Of a stretch of DNA of 43,179 nucleotides, positions 1-7,612 are shown one piece after another (position 1 is the first letter of the stretch; the number at the start of each line of letters is the position of its first letter). A program made the translations under genes and the position numbers. The stretch is from Betaproteobacteria bacterium (lineage in GTDB: Bacteria > Pseudomonadota > Gammaproteobacteria > Burkholderiales > SG8-39). The notes under the pieces were generated by a model that saw nothing but the letters and a program-made list of their open reading frames with translations, had not been told where the DNA came from and searched no databases. The stretch lies in assembly GCA_005881595.1 (NCBI GenBank), contig VBBY01000159.1, forward strand, positions 1 through 43,179. The letters run 5' to 3'.

Positions 1-80
1 CTAACGTCCCGGTTTTGCCGCGCGGTGCGCGCAGCGTAGCGGCGAGCTTAACGCGTCGTGCAAGAACCGGTTGTTAGGTG
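1..80 (-). repeat. attC recombination site of an integron cassette (3' edge may be cut by the window)
   Basis: Read on the minus strand, the segment starts with ACCTAAC, which fits the RYYYAAC inverse core site, and ends with GTTAG at the window edge, the start of a GTTRRRY core site. The two ends can pair as an imperfect stem: CTAAC/GTTAG, a short bulge, CCGGTT/AACCGG, one mismatch, then TTGC/GCAA. A GC-rich palindromic centre lies between. This is the attC layout. The site begins directly after the TGA stop of the cassette gene, as is usual in cassettes. Confidence 0.85.
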
Positions 81-347
81 TCATTTCTTCCCAACTGTGC
101 TTCGTCCACGGCAAACTATCAGGCAACCGCCAATAAGTAAGGGCAGCCCTGGAATTAGGCTCTGAATAACGGTGGCGAGCGCACCATGCGGGCCGCGCCA
201 ATCATTGCCATTTGTGATGCTCATATGGGCGAAGAAAATCCCTAGGCCAATCACGCCAGCGCCTATACAGGCCACAGCGATGCCACAAACGACAAGAAGC
301 CAACCGCGCACATCCTGAGCGAAAACCTTGAGTATTTGAGAAGGCAC
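81..347 (-). CDS. Small two-helix membrane protein encoded in an integron cassette
   Basis: This is an 88-residue protein of unknown function that I do not recognise. Two hydrophobic segments (about residues 16-40 and 60-80) predict two transmembrane helices with a short polar loop containing NGNDWRGPHG. The start is GTG at 347; no in-frame ATG lies upstream. The gene fills almost the whole cassette: a core site ends about 15 bp before its start and an attC begins right after its stop. Its base composition is visibly less GC-rich than the rest of the window, as expected of an acquired cassette. Cassette genes of this size are often of unknown function. Confidence 0.6.
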   Translation of the reverse strand: MPSQILKVFAQDVRGWLLVVCGIAVACIGAGVIGLGIFFAHMSITNGNDWRGPHGALATVIQSLIPGLPLLIGGCLIVCRGRSTVGKK

Positions 348-361
348 GACGCGTTAATGAC

Positions 362-453
362 ACCTAACGTTTAATAGTCGATTTAGACGCTGAATATCAT
401 AGCGGGTCTTGTGTGGCGCTGTGTCGGCGCCTTTTCGGATCATAGCGTTAGGG
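362..453 (-). repeat. Second, weaker integron recombination site (degenerate attC or attI-like)
   Basis: On the minus strand this 92-bp segment is bounded by CCCTAAC (one mismatch to RYYYAAC) and a perfect GTTAGGT core site, so the cassette gene at 81-347 lies between two core sites. The inner arms pair poorly compared with the attC at the left edge. A nine-base direct repeat, CGCTATGAT, occurs twice inside it. It could be a decayed attC, or the fixed end of the array. Confidence 0.5.
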
Positions 454-573
454 TTGCATGGTGTCGCGTTGGCCGTGTTATCCGATCTAGGATGAGCGAT
501 CGCTCTGAAGCGACGGGGAATTCGCAGGTTTCGCCGGACAGCGGGCAAAACGCCTGATCGCTCGGCTTGAGCG

Positions 574-1317
574 CTAGCCTTTTTTCGACAGCAGGTGCGC
601 GCAGCCGGCGCGCGTGGCCCAGTACTCCCAGGCGCGCCAGGTCTCCGGCGAGTATGGCTTGTAGCCGGCGTTGCGCGCGGCGATCTCGCCGGGCGAGAGC
701 GGCTTGACCTCGCCCAGACGCAATGCCGCCAGCAGAACACGCGCGTTGCGCGGCACGTAGACCGACATGCGCACCACCTCGATCAGCGAGCGTGCGGCGG
801 CGACGAAGCCATGGCCGCGCATCAGCGCGACGTTATTGCCGCCGAGGGTCCTGGCGAGATCGCGGCCCTGCGGCATGTTGGTGACCAGGAGGTTGGTGTC
901 GCCGAACCGGTCGCGGATGTCCCACACCGGCACGTGCTCGCCCATGAAGCTGCCCGAATGGATCACCGGGCGAAGCGGCGCCGCGGTGATGCCGAAAGGC
1001 AGTACGTCCTCGGCGTGCGCGTGCACCACGGCCTGCACGTCCGGGCGCGCTTCGTAGGCCGCCGCATGGATGAAGCGCTCGAGGTAGGGCTGGCGCGAAT
1101 CGCCGGCGGCGGGGTTGCCCTCGAGGTCGAACTCCATGAGGTCGCCGCGCTCGACCCGGTCCGGGCTGAGCGAGCGCGCCAGGAAAAAGCGCCGCGGGTC
1201 GCGCGGGTGCCGGAGGCTGACGTGGCCGTAGGCGTCGACGACGTTCTCGTTCGCCAGGATGCGGTTGGCGATGACGAGGTCGTCGAGGGCGGACTCGATT
1301 TCCCCGGCCTGCATCAT
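574..1317 (-). CDS. Class II aldolase/adducin-family protein
   Basis: This is a 247-residue member of the class II aldolase/adducin fold, a family that includes zinc-dependent sugar-phosphate aldolases, epimerases and decarboxylases. The HAHAED segment and the later RGHG supply the histidines that bind the metal in the family, and an acidic residue precedes them. The ATG at 1317 overlaps the TGA stop of the upstream GGDEF/EAL gene as ATGA and has a GGGAG sequence just before it, which fixes the start and suggests translational coupling. The substrate cannot be told from the sequence. Related proteins are annotated variously, including as decarboxylases in aromatic ring-fission pathways. The integron-like segment begins about 120 bp beyond its stop. 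Confidence 0.85.
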   Translation of the reverse strand: MMQAGEIESALDDLVIANRILANENVVDAYGHVSLRHPRDPRRFFLARSLSPDRVERGDLMEFDLEGNPAAGDSRQPYLERFIHAAAYEARPDVQAVVHAHAEDVLPFGITAAPLRPVIHSGSFMGEHVPVWDIRDRFGDTNLLVTNMPQGRDLARTLGGNNVALMRGHGFVAAARSLIEVVRMSVYVPRNARVLLAALRLGEVKPLSPGEIAARNAGYKPYSPETWRAWEYWATRAGCAHLLSKKG

Positions 1318-4238
1318 CTCCCTGGCGCGGTGCGCGCTGCTCCTGCGGCGGCATCCAGGAGCAGCGCCTCGAACGCCGGGGCGTCTAGCGGCGCGCTGAA
1401 ATAGTGCCCCTGCCATTCCTCGCAGCCCAGCGCCAGGAGGCGCTTGAGCTGCGCCTCGCTTTCCACGCCCTCGGCGGCGACGGCGATGCCGAGCGTGCCG
1501 GCCATCGCCGCGATCGCGCGCACGATCGCCTCGTCGGCGGCGTGCGAGTCGATGGCGCGCAGGAACGAGCGGTCGATCTTCAGCTTGTGGATCGGCAGCC
1601 GCCTCAGGTAGGCGAGGCTGGAGTAGCCGGTGCCGAAGTCGTCGATCGCGAAGCGCACGCCGAGCGCGCCGATCCGGCGCAGCGTCTCGACGTTCTCGGC
1701 GAGGCTCGACATCAGCACGCGCTCGGTGACCTCGAGCTCCAGGCACGACCCCGCGAGCGAGTTGGCCCTCAGGCAGGCCTCGATTCTCTCGACGTAGGCA
1801 TCGCCTTGCGCGAGCTCTGGCGCCGAGACGTTGACCGCGAACCAGGCGCGGCCCGGCATCTTCCTGTGCCAGGCGCCGGCCTGCGACAGCGCGCGCTCGA
1901 GCGTCCACTCGCCGATCGCGCGGATCAGGCCGCATTCCTCGGCGAGCGGCACGAACTCCTCGGGCATCATCAGGCCGCGGCCGCTGTGGTTCCAGCGCAC
2001 CAGAGCCTCGGCGCCGACGACCTGCCCGCGCCCGCGCACCACCGGCTGCCAGTGGAGCACCAGCTCGCTCCTCGCCAGCGCGCCGCGCAGCTCGTTCTCG
2101 ATGCGCAGGCGCTCCCCCGCGCGCGCGTTGAGCGCCGGGGCGAACAGGCGCCAGGTGCCCCCGCCGTTCTCCTTCGCGTCGTAGAGCGCCGCATCGGCAT
2201 TCTTGAGCAGCTCGGCGAAGTCGCGGCCGTCGTTCGGGTAGATGCTGATGCCGATCGAGGCGCCGACGTTGAGCGCGTTGCCCTCGACGGTGAACGGCCG
2301 CGCCAGGATCGAGAGGATGCGCTGCGCGAGCACGGCCGCGTCCTCGGCCGACTTCAGGCCGTTCCACAGCAGCACGAAGTCGTCGCCGCCCAGCCGCGCC
2401 AGCGTGTCCTCGCGGCTAAGCGTGTTCTGCAGCCGGTCGGCGACCGCGCGCAGCAGCGCGTCGCCCGCCTGGTGGCCGAGCGAGTCGTTCACCAGCTTGA
2501 AGCGGTCGAGGTCGACGCAGAGCACCGCGAGCTGGGCGCGGCTGCGCGCCGCGGTGAGGATCGCCTGCCCGGCGCGGTCGGTCAGCAGGGCGCGGTTCGG
2601 CAGGCCGGTCAGCGCGTCGCGCGTGGCGAGGTACTCGATGCGCGCCTCGGCCTGCTTGCGCGCGGTGACGTCGGCGGCGGTGCCGCGGTAGCCGATCAGC
2701 GCGCCTGCCGCGTCGAGCCGCGGCACGCCGCTCACCGACTGCCAGATGACGCCGCCGGACTTCGTGATCGCGCGGCGCACCACGTCGCGGAACGGGGCCT
2801 GCGTGTCCGGAAAATGCGCCTCGCCGAGCGGCATGAACTCGTGCGGCGCGCGGCCGAGGAGCTCGTTGCGCGCGTAGCCGAGCACCGCCTCGACGCGCTC
2901 CGAGAGGTAGGTGTAGCGCCACTGCGCGTCGGTCTCCCAGACGTACTCGCCCGAGGCGTGCACCACGTCCCGGAAACGCTGCTCGCGCTCGGCGAGCGCC
3001 TGGCGCGCCTGGCGCTCCTCGGTGACGTCGCGCAACACCCCCTGCACCACCATGCGGCCGCGCTCCAGGAACGACACCGCGGCGCCCTCCACGATCAGCT
3101 CGGTTCCGTCGAGGCAGCGCATGCGCCGCTCCTCGAACCCGACTGCGGCCGGCGCGGCAAGGAGCACGGACTGCCGCTCGCGCACGCGCGGGAGGTCGGC
3201 GGGATTGAACAAGGCCTCCAGCTGCGTGCCGATCAGCTGCGCCGGCGACTCGGCCTTGAGCAGGCGCGCCGCGGCAGGATTCGCGTACTCGATCACCCCT
3301 GCCGAATGCACCAGCACGCCGTTTGGCGCGAGGTCGACCAGCGAGCGGTAGCGCGCCTCGGCTTCCTGCAATGCGGTTTCGGCGCGCTTGCGCGAGTCGA
3401 TGTCGGCGATCGTGCCCGAGACGCGCAGCGCGCGGCCCTCGGCATCGCGCTCGACCACGCGCCCCCGCGCCTGCAGCCATTTCCACTCGCCCGCCCGGGT
3501 CGGCACGCGGAACTCGTCGACGTACTCCTCCAGCTCGCCCTTCAGCGCGCGCGCCATGCTGGCGCGGCTGCGCTCGCGGTCCTCGGGATGCATCATGTCG
3601 TAGAGCATGGCGCCCTTGCCGACCGCCGGGGAGCGGCCGTGGCCGAGGAAGCGCACCCAGCCGTCGCCGGCGTAGAGCGTGTCGTGCTCCACGTCGAAGT
3701 GCCACTCGGCGAGGTTGCCGCCGTCGAGCGCCAGCTCGACGCGCTCCTTCGCCTCGAACACCGCGCGCTCGGCGCGGCGCTGCTCGGTGACGTCGCGCCC
3801 GACGCCGCGGTAGCCGAGGAACTCGCCGCGCGGCGTGACCCGCGACCGGCCCGAGATGATGTGGATCAGCCGCGCGCCGCGCTCGTCGGTGCGCTGGATC
3901 TCGAGGTCGAAGAACGGCAGCTGCTCGCCCAGGCGCTGCAGATGCGCTTCGAGCGCGCGCGGCTCGACCTCGACGCGCGGGATCTCCCAGAAGCGCTTGC
4001 CGAAGGTCGGCTTGTTGCCGAACAGGGTCGCCACCGAGCCGCCCGCCGAGATCCAGGTGATGCGGTGCTCGGCATCGGTTTCCCAGAACCAGTCGGCCGA
4101 CAGCTCGGTCAGGTCGCGAAACCGACCTTCGCTCGCGGCGAGCTCGGTCAGCTGGCGGGAAGCGCGCCCCAGCGCGCGATGCATCAGGAGATAGACCACG
4201 CCGCCCGAGATCGCGGCGAGCAGCAGCCAGTCGGGCAC
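1314..4238 (-). CDS. PAS-GGDEF-EAL bifunctional-type c-di-GMP signalling protein
   Basis: This 974-residue protein has one N-terminal membrane helix (about residues 4-20), then about four PAS/PAC sensor modules (roughly 37-160, 165-290, 295-415, 420-540), a GGDEF domain and an EAL domain. The cyclase motif reads GGDDF at about 617-621; the inhibitory RxxD site reads SRED, so its arginine is absent. The EAL domain looks complete: EAL at 744-746, then NVS, TER, DDFGTG, LKIDR, AEGVES and WQGHYFS. Phosphodiesterase activity is therefore likely, and cyclase activity possible. The start is GTG, 3 bp after the stop of the ATPase gene and without a clear ribosome site, which suggests reinitiation. 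Ligands of the PAS domains are unknown. Confidence 0.93.
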   Translation of the reverse strand: MPDWLLLAAISGGVVYLLMHRALGRASRQLTELAASEGRFRDLTELSADWFWETDAEHRITWISAGGSVATLFGNKPTFGKRFWEIPRVEVEPRALEAHLQRLGEQLPFFDLEIQRTDERGARLIHIISGRSRVTPRGEFLGYRGVGRDVTEQRRAERAVFEAKERVELALDGGNLAEWHFDVEHDTLYAGDGWVRFLGHGRSPAVGKGAMLYDMMHPEDRERSRASMARALKGELEEYVDEFRVPTRAGEWKWLQARGRVVERDAEGRALRVSGTIADIDSRKRAETALQEAEARYRSLVDLAPNGVLVHSAGVIEYANPAAARLLKAESPAQLIGTQLEALFNPADLPRVRERQSVLLAAPAAVGFEERRMRCLDGTELIVEGAAVSFLERGRMVVQGVLRDVTEERQARQALAEREQRFRDVVHASGEYVWETDAQWRYTYLSERVEAVLGYARNELLGRAPHEFMPLGEAHFPDTQAPFRDVVRRAITKSGGVIWQSVSGVPRLDAAGALIGYRGTAADVTARKQAEARIEYLATRDALTGLPNRALLTDRAGQAILTAARSRAQLAVLCVDLDRFKLVNDSLGHQAGDALLRAVADRLQNTLSREDTLARLGGDDFVLLWNGLKSAEDAAVLAQRILSILARPFTVEGNALNVGASIGISIYPNDGRDFAELLKNADAALYDAKENGGGTWRLFAPALNARAGERLRIENELRGALARSELVLHWQPVVRGRGQVVGAEALVRWNHSGRGLMMPEEFVPLAEECGLIRAIGEWTLERALSQAGAWHRKMPGRAWFAVNVSAPELAQGDAYVERIEACLRANSLAGSCLELEVTERVLMSSLAENVETLRRIGALGVRFAIDDFGTGYSSLAYLRRLPIHKLKIDRSFLRAIDSHAADEAIVRAIAAMAGTLGIAVAAEGVESEAQLKRLLALGCEEWQGHYFSAPLDAPAFEALLLDAAAGAARTAPGR

Positions 4239-4241
4239 GGG

Positions 4242-6038
4242 CTAGCCGGCGGACGCGTCGCGGATCGGCGGCGCGACCTTGAGCACTTCGTCGATCGTCG
4301 TAACGCCGGCGGCGACCTTCATCGCGCCGCTGATGCGCAAGGGCTTCATGCCCTCCTTCATCGCCTGTTCTCTCAGCGCCGTGATCTCGGCGTTTTTCGC
4401 GGCCAGCGATTTGATGGCGGTCGTAAAAACGAGCGTTTCGTAGATTCCGACCCGCCCCAGATAGCCGGTCATGCGGCACTCGAGGCAGCCGACGGGCTTG
4501 CAGACCATCGCCGGGCGGCTCGCTTTCCACGGCGCGACGAGCGTGTCCCAGGCCGCCTGGTCCTCGCCGCGCTGCAAATCCATTTTCTGCTTGCAATGCG
4601 GGCACAGCGTGCGCACCAGGCGCTGCGCCATGACGCCGTTCAGCGTCGCGTTCAGGAGGTAGGGCGCGACGCCGAGCTCGAGCAGCCGCGCCACGGCGCT
4701 GGGCGCGTCGTTGGTGTGCAGCGTCGAGAGCACCAGGTGGCCGGTGAGCGCCGACTGCACCGCCATCTCGGCGGTCTCGAGGTCGCGGATCTCGCCGACC
4801 ATGATGATGTCGGGGTCCTGGCGCATCAGCGCGCGCACGCCCTCGGCGAAGCCCAGCTCGATCGCCGGCTGTACCTGCATCTGGTTGAACGCGGGCTCGA
4901 CCATCTCGATCGGGTCCTCGATGGTGCAGACGTTGACTTCGGGCGTGGCGAGCGTCTTCAGCGTCGAGTACAGCGTGGTGGTCTTGCCCGAGCCGGTCGG
5001 CCCGGTCACCAGCACGATGCCGTTCGGCCTGGCGGTCATCTCGTTCCAGCGCTTCTGGTCGTCGTCCGAGAAGCCGAGCTCGCGGAAATCGCGCACCAGC
5101 ACCTCGGGATCGAAGATGCGCATCACGATCTTCTCGCCGAAGGCCGTCGGCAGCGTCGACAGGCGCAGCTCGACGTCGGCCTGCTCGAGCGTGCGCGTCT
5201 TGATGCGGCCGTCCTGCGGGCGGCGCTTCTCGACCACGTCCATGCGCCCCAGGATCTTGATGCGGCTGGTCATCGCCGCGAGCACGGCGGCGGGGATCTG
5301 GTACACCTGGTGCAGCACGCCGTCGATGCGGAAGCGCACGACGCCCTGCTCGCGGCGCGGCTCGATGTGGATGTCGCTCGCGCGCTGCTCGAAGGCGTAC
5401 TGCCACAGCCAGTCGACGATGCGCACGATGTGCGCGTCGTTGGCGTCGAACTGCTTGTCGCTCTTGCCGAGCTCGACCAGCTGCTCGAAGTTGGAAAGCC
5501 CGCTGGCGGCGCTCGCGCTGCGGTGGGCGCCCTTGATCGACCGAGCGAGGTTGTAGAACTCGACCTGGTAGCGCTCGATGTCGAGCGGGTTGGCGATCAC
5601 GCGCCGAATCTCGCGCTTGCTGATGCGCGCGAGCTCGGCCTCCCACTCGCGCACGTGCGGCTCGGCGGTGGCGACGATCGTCTCCTTCGCGCTCACGCCG
5701 ACCGGCAGGATGCGGAAGCGCGTCGCGTAAGCCGACGACATCACCTCGGTGACCGCGGCGAAATCGATCTTCAGCGGGTCGATGTGCAGGTATTCCAGGC
5801 CGACGCGCTTGGCAAGCCACTCGGTGAGCGCATCGAGCGTCAGCAGCGCATTGCCTTTTTTCCACTTCTGGTCGGCGACGATCGCGAGCGGATGCATGGT
5901 GCCGCGGTAGTAGCGGCGCTCTTTCTTCAGCTGCTCCGCGGCCTCGGCGCCGATCATCTTGTCCTCGATCAGGCCATCGAGGACCTCGCCGAGGCTCAGG
6001 CGATGTTCGCCGCCTGCTGCTTTGACCGCTTGTTGCAT
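4242..6038 (-). CDS. GspE/PilB-family type II secretion or type IV pilus-like assembly ATPase
   Basis: This 598-residue protein is a hexameric secretion/pilus motor of the GspE/PulE/PilB/MshE family. The N-terminal third contains a T2SSE_N/MshEN-like region beginning SLGEVLDGLIEDK; in MshE this region binds c-di-GMP. The ATPase core has Walker A GPTGSGKTTT at about 345-354, the Asp box, Walker B with MVGEIRDLETAE, and the His box STLHTNDA. A zinc site is formed by CPHC (about 476) and CLEC (about 516). No pilin, platform or secretin gene lies nearby, so its machine is encoded elsewhere. It is first in an operon with a GGDEF/EAL protein, which fits a c-di-GMP link. The start is ATG at 6038. 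Confidence 0.92.
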   Translation of the reverse strand: MQQAVKAAGGEHRLSLGEVLDGLIEDKMIGAEAAEQLKKERRYYRGTMHPLAIVADQKWKKGNALLTLDALTEWLAKRVGLEYLHIDPLKIDFAAVTEVMSSAYATRFRILPVGVSAKETIVATAEPHVREWEAELARISKREIRRVIANPLDIERYQVEFYNLARSIKGAHRSASAASGLSNFEQLVELGKSDKQFDANDAHIVRIVDWLWQYAFEQRASDIHIEPRREQGVVRFRIDGVLHQVYQIPAAVLAAMTSRIKILGRMDVVEKRRPQDGRIKTRTLEQADVELRLSTLPTAFGEKIVMRIFDPEVLVRDFRELGFSDDDQKRWNEMTARPNGIVLVTGPTGSGKTTTLYSTLKTLATPEVNVCTIEDPIEMVEPAFNQMQVQPAIELGFAEGVRALMRQDPDIIMVGEIRDLETAEMAVQSALTGHLVLSTLHTNDAPSAVARLLELGVAPYLLNATLNGVMAQRLVRTLCPHCKQKMDLQRGEDQAAWDTLVAPWKASRPAMVCKPVGCLECRMTGYLGRVGIYETLVFTTAIKSLAAKNAEITALREQAMKEGMKPLRISGAMKVAAGVTTIDEVLKVAPPIRDASAG

Positions 6039-6047
6039 GAAATCAAG

Positions 6048-6053
6048 ACTATA
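6048..6053 (-). promoter_or_regulatory. Candidate -10 element for the ATPase/GGDEF-EAL operon
   Basis: TATAGT on the minus strand lies 9 nt upstream of the ATPase start codon, within the only 35 bp between the two divergent genes. No convincing -35 match is present. If it is used, the leader would be only a few nucleotides long. This is a weak call. Confidence 0.25.
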
Positions 6054-6073
6054 CCGGAAAGCTAGAATGCGCC

Positions 6074-7357
6074 ATGCGCTCTGCGCTCGCGCCGCAGGTC
6101 AAATTGCATGAAGTCTGGGCGTGGAGCATGTACGACTTCGCCAACTCCGGCTACACCACCGTCGTCATTACCGCCGTCTTCGGCGCTTATTTTGTCTCTG
6201 TTGTTGCCCAGGACGCTCCCTGGGCCACGTTCGCGTGGACGGCTGCCCTGTCGGTCTCCTACGCGGCCATCCTCGTCACCGGTCCGCTGATCGGCGCCTG
6301 GGCCGACGCGCACGCCGCCAAGAAGCAGCTGCTGCTGCTCTCGACGATCGGCTGCGTGGTGTTCACGGCGCTGCTCTGGCTTGCCGCGCCGGGCGCGGTC
6401 TGGCTCGCGCTCGGCCTGATCATCCTGTCCAACTACTTCTTCGGCAGCGGCGAGAACCTCATCGCGGCGTTCCTGCCGGAGCTCGCCGACTCGCAGGCCA
6501 TGGGCCGCGTCTCGGGCTGGGGCTGGAGCTTCGGCTACCTGGGCGGGCTCGCTTCGCTCGGCATCTGCCTCGCCTACATCACCGCCGCGCAGCGCAGCGG
6601 GCAGCCGGCGGCGCTGTTCGTCCCGGTGACGATGCTGATCACGGCGGGCTTTTTCGCGGTGGCGGCGACGCCGACGTTCCTGTTCCTGCGCGAGAGGGCA
6701 GTCCCTCAGCCCGCCACCGAAAACGCGTGGAAGAGAGTCAGGGACACTCTCCAGCACGCGCGCGAATACCGCGACCTGCGCCGGTTCCTGCTTTGCATGC
6801 TGTTCTACCAGGCCGGCGTCACGGCGGTGGTGGCGCTCGCCGCGATCTACGCCGAGCAGGTGATGAAGTTCACCACCGAGCGCACGATCATGCTGATCCT
6901 GGTCGTCAACGTCACGGCGGCGCTCGGCGCCTTCGCCTTCGGCTATCTGCAGGACGCGATCGGCCACGTGCGCGCGATCGCGCTTACGCTGGTTGGATGG
7001 ATTGCGATGGTCGTCATCGCCGCCTCCTCGCACAGCGTTTTTTCCTTCTGGGTGGCAGCCAACCTGGCCGGCCTTTGCATGGGCTCGTCGCAGGCCGCGG
7101 GCCGCGCGCTGGTCGGCTATCTCGCGCCGCAATCGCGCGTCGCCGAGTTCTTCGGGCTATGGGGGCTTTCGGTCAAGGCGGCGTCGATCTTCGGACCGTT
7201 GACGTACGGCGCGGTGACCTGGAGCTTCGGCGGCAACCATCGCCTCGCCATCCTGGCGACAGGCGCCTACTTCGTCATCGGCCTCGCGCTTCTCGCCGGC
7301 ATCGACGTGCGGCGCGGCCGCCAGGCGGCTATAGATACACTTCAGCGCACCGGATAA
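6074..7357 (+). CDS. MFS transporter of the UMF1 (Atg22-like) family
   Basis: This is a 427-residue inner-membrane protein with about 12 predicted helices. The opening WAWSMYDFANSGYTTVVITAVF is typical of the UMF1/Atg22-type branch of the major facilitator superfamily, whose members are mostly uncharacterised; Atg22 exports amino acids from the yeast vacuole. A charged central loop (about residues 205-235) separates the two six-helix halves. The ATG at 6074 is the only plausible start, since the nearby ATG at 6067 is out of frame. The gene is divergent from the secretion ATPase. Its 3' end overlaps the end of the small secreted-protein gene on the other strand by 29 bp. The substrate is unknown. 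Confidence 0.88.
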   Translation: MRSALAPQVKLHEVWAWSMYDFANSGYTTVVITAVFGAYFVSVVAQDAPWATFAWTAALSVSYAAILVTGPLIGAWADAHAAKKQLLLLSTIGCVVFTALLWLAAPGAVWLALGLIILSNYFFGSGENLIAAFLPELADSQAMGRVSGWGWSFGYLGGLASLGICLAYITAAQRSGQPAALFVPVTMLITAGFFAVAATPTFLFLRERAVPQPATENAWKRVRDTLQHAREYRDLRRFLLCMLFYQAGVTAVVALAAIYAEQVMKFTTERTIMLILVVNVTAALGAFAFGYLQDAIGHVRAIALTLVGWIAMVVIAASSHSVFSFWVAANLAGLCMGSSQAAGRALVGYLAPQSRVAEFFGLWGLSVKAASIFGPLTYGAVTWSFGGNHRLAILATGAYFVIGLALLAGIDVRRGRQAAIDTLQRTG

Positions 7358-7562
7358 TTTCGGTGTTGGTCGGCAGCGCGAGGCAGTGCCTCGCATCCTC
7401 GTGCCAGCGCCGATGTTTCCTGACGGCCGTTTTCGCGGCCGGCTTGCCGGCCGGCTTGGCGGCCTGATTCGACACCGGCGTCGGCGCCGGCTTCTGCCCC
7501 GGCGCCTGGGGCCAGGCCGGCACCGCGAGCGCCAGCGCAAGCAGCAGAACTGTGGGCTTCAT
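7329..7562 (-). CDS. Small secreted Ala/Pro/Lys-rich protein
   Basis: This is a 77-residue protein of unknown function. The first 18 or so residues form a signal peptide (MKPTVLLLALALAVPAWPQA). A low-complexity linker rich in Pro, Ala and Lys follows, then a compact C-terminal part with two cysteines (HEDARHCLAL and IIRCAEVYL). The C-terminal sequence looks constrained rather than random. The gene overlaps the end of the MFS gene tail-to-tail by 29 bp. I take it as a real but lineage-specific periplasmic protein. Confidence 0.6.
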   Translation of the reverse strand: MKPTVLLLALALAVPAWPQAPGQKPAPTPVSNQAAKPAGKPAAKTAVRKHRRWHEDARHCLALPTNTEIIRCAEVYL

Positions 7563-7587
7563 ACGCCTGTCCCTCTCCGGTAGCGGC

Positions 7588-7611
7588 TTAGGGATGGAAG
7601 GATATCCCTAA
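7588..7611. repeat. Perfect 8-bp hairpin-forming inverted repeat
   Basis: TTAGGGAT and ATCCCTAA flank an 8-nt loop in the 50 bp between the DUF1499 gene stop (7613) and the start of the small secreted-protein gene (7562). It begins one base after the DUF1499 stop codon. There is no T-tract, so it is a poor intrinsic terminator. It might instead be an operator or an RNA-stability hairpin. Confidence 0.45.
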
Positions 7612-7612
7612 A

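Noticed and set aside
1-573. Integron integrase gene
   Set aside because: No frame of suitable length or with tyrosine-recombinase residues is present in this segment or beside it.
354-740. A 128-codon minus-strand frame across the recombination site and the end of the aldolase gene
   Set aside because: It overlaps the well-supported aldolase gene in another frame, is Arg/Ala-rich, and runs through the core-site region.
1404-6065. A 1553-codon plus-strand open frame opposite the GGDEF/EAL and ATPase genes
   Set aside because: It is antisense to two well-supported genes, has a low-complexity Arg/Ala/His/Glu-rich translation and no recognisable domain. It is a typical GC-rich shadow frame.
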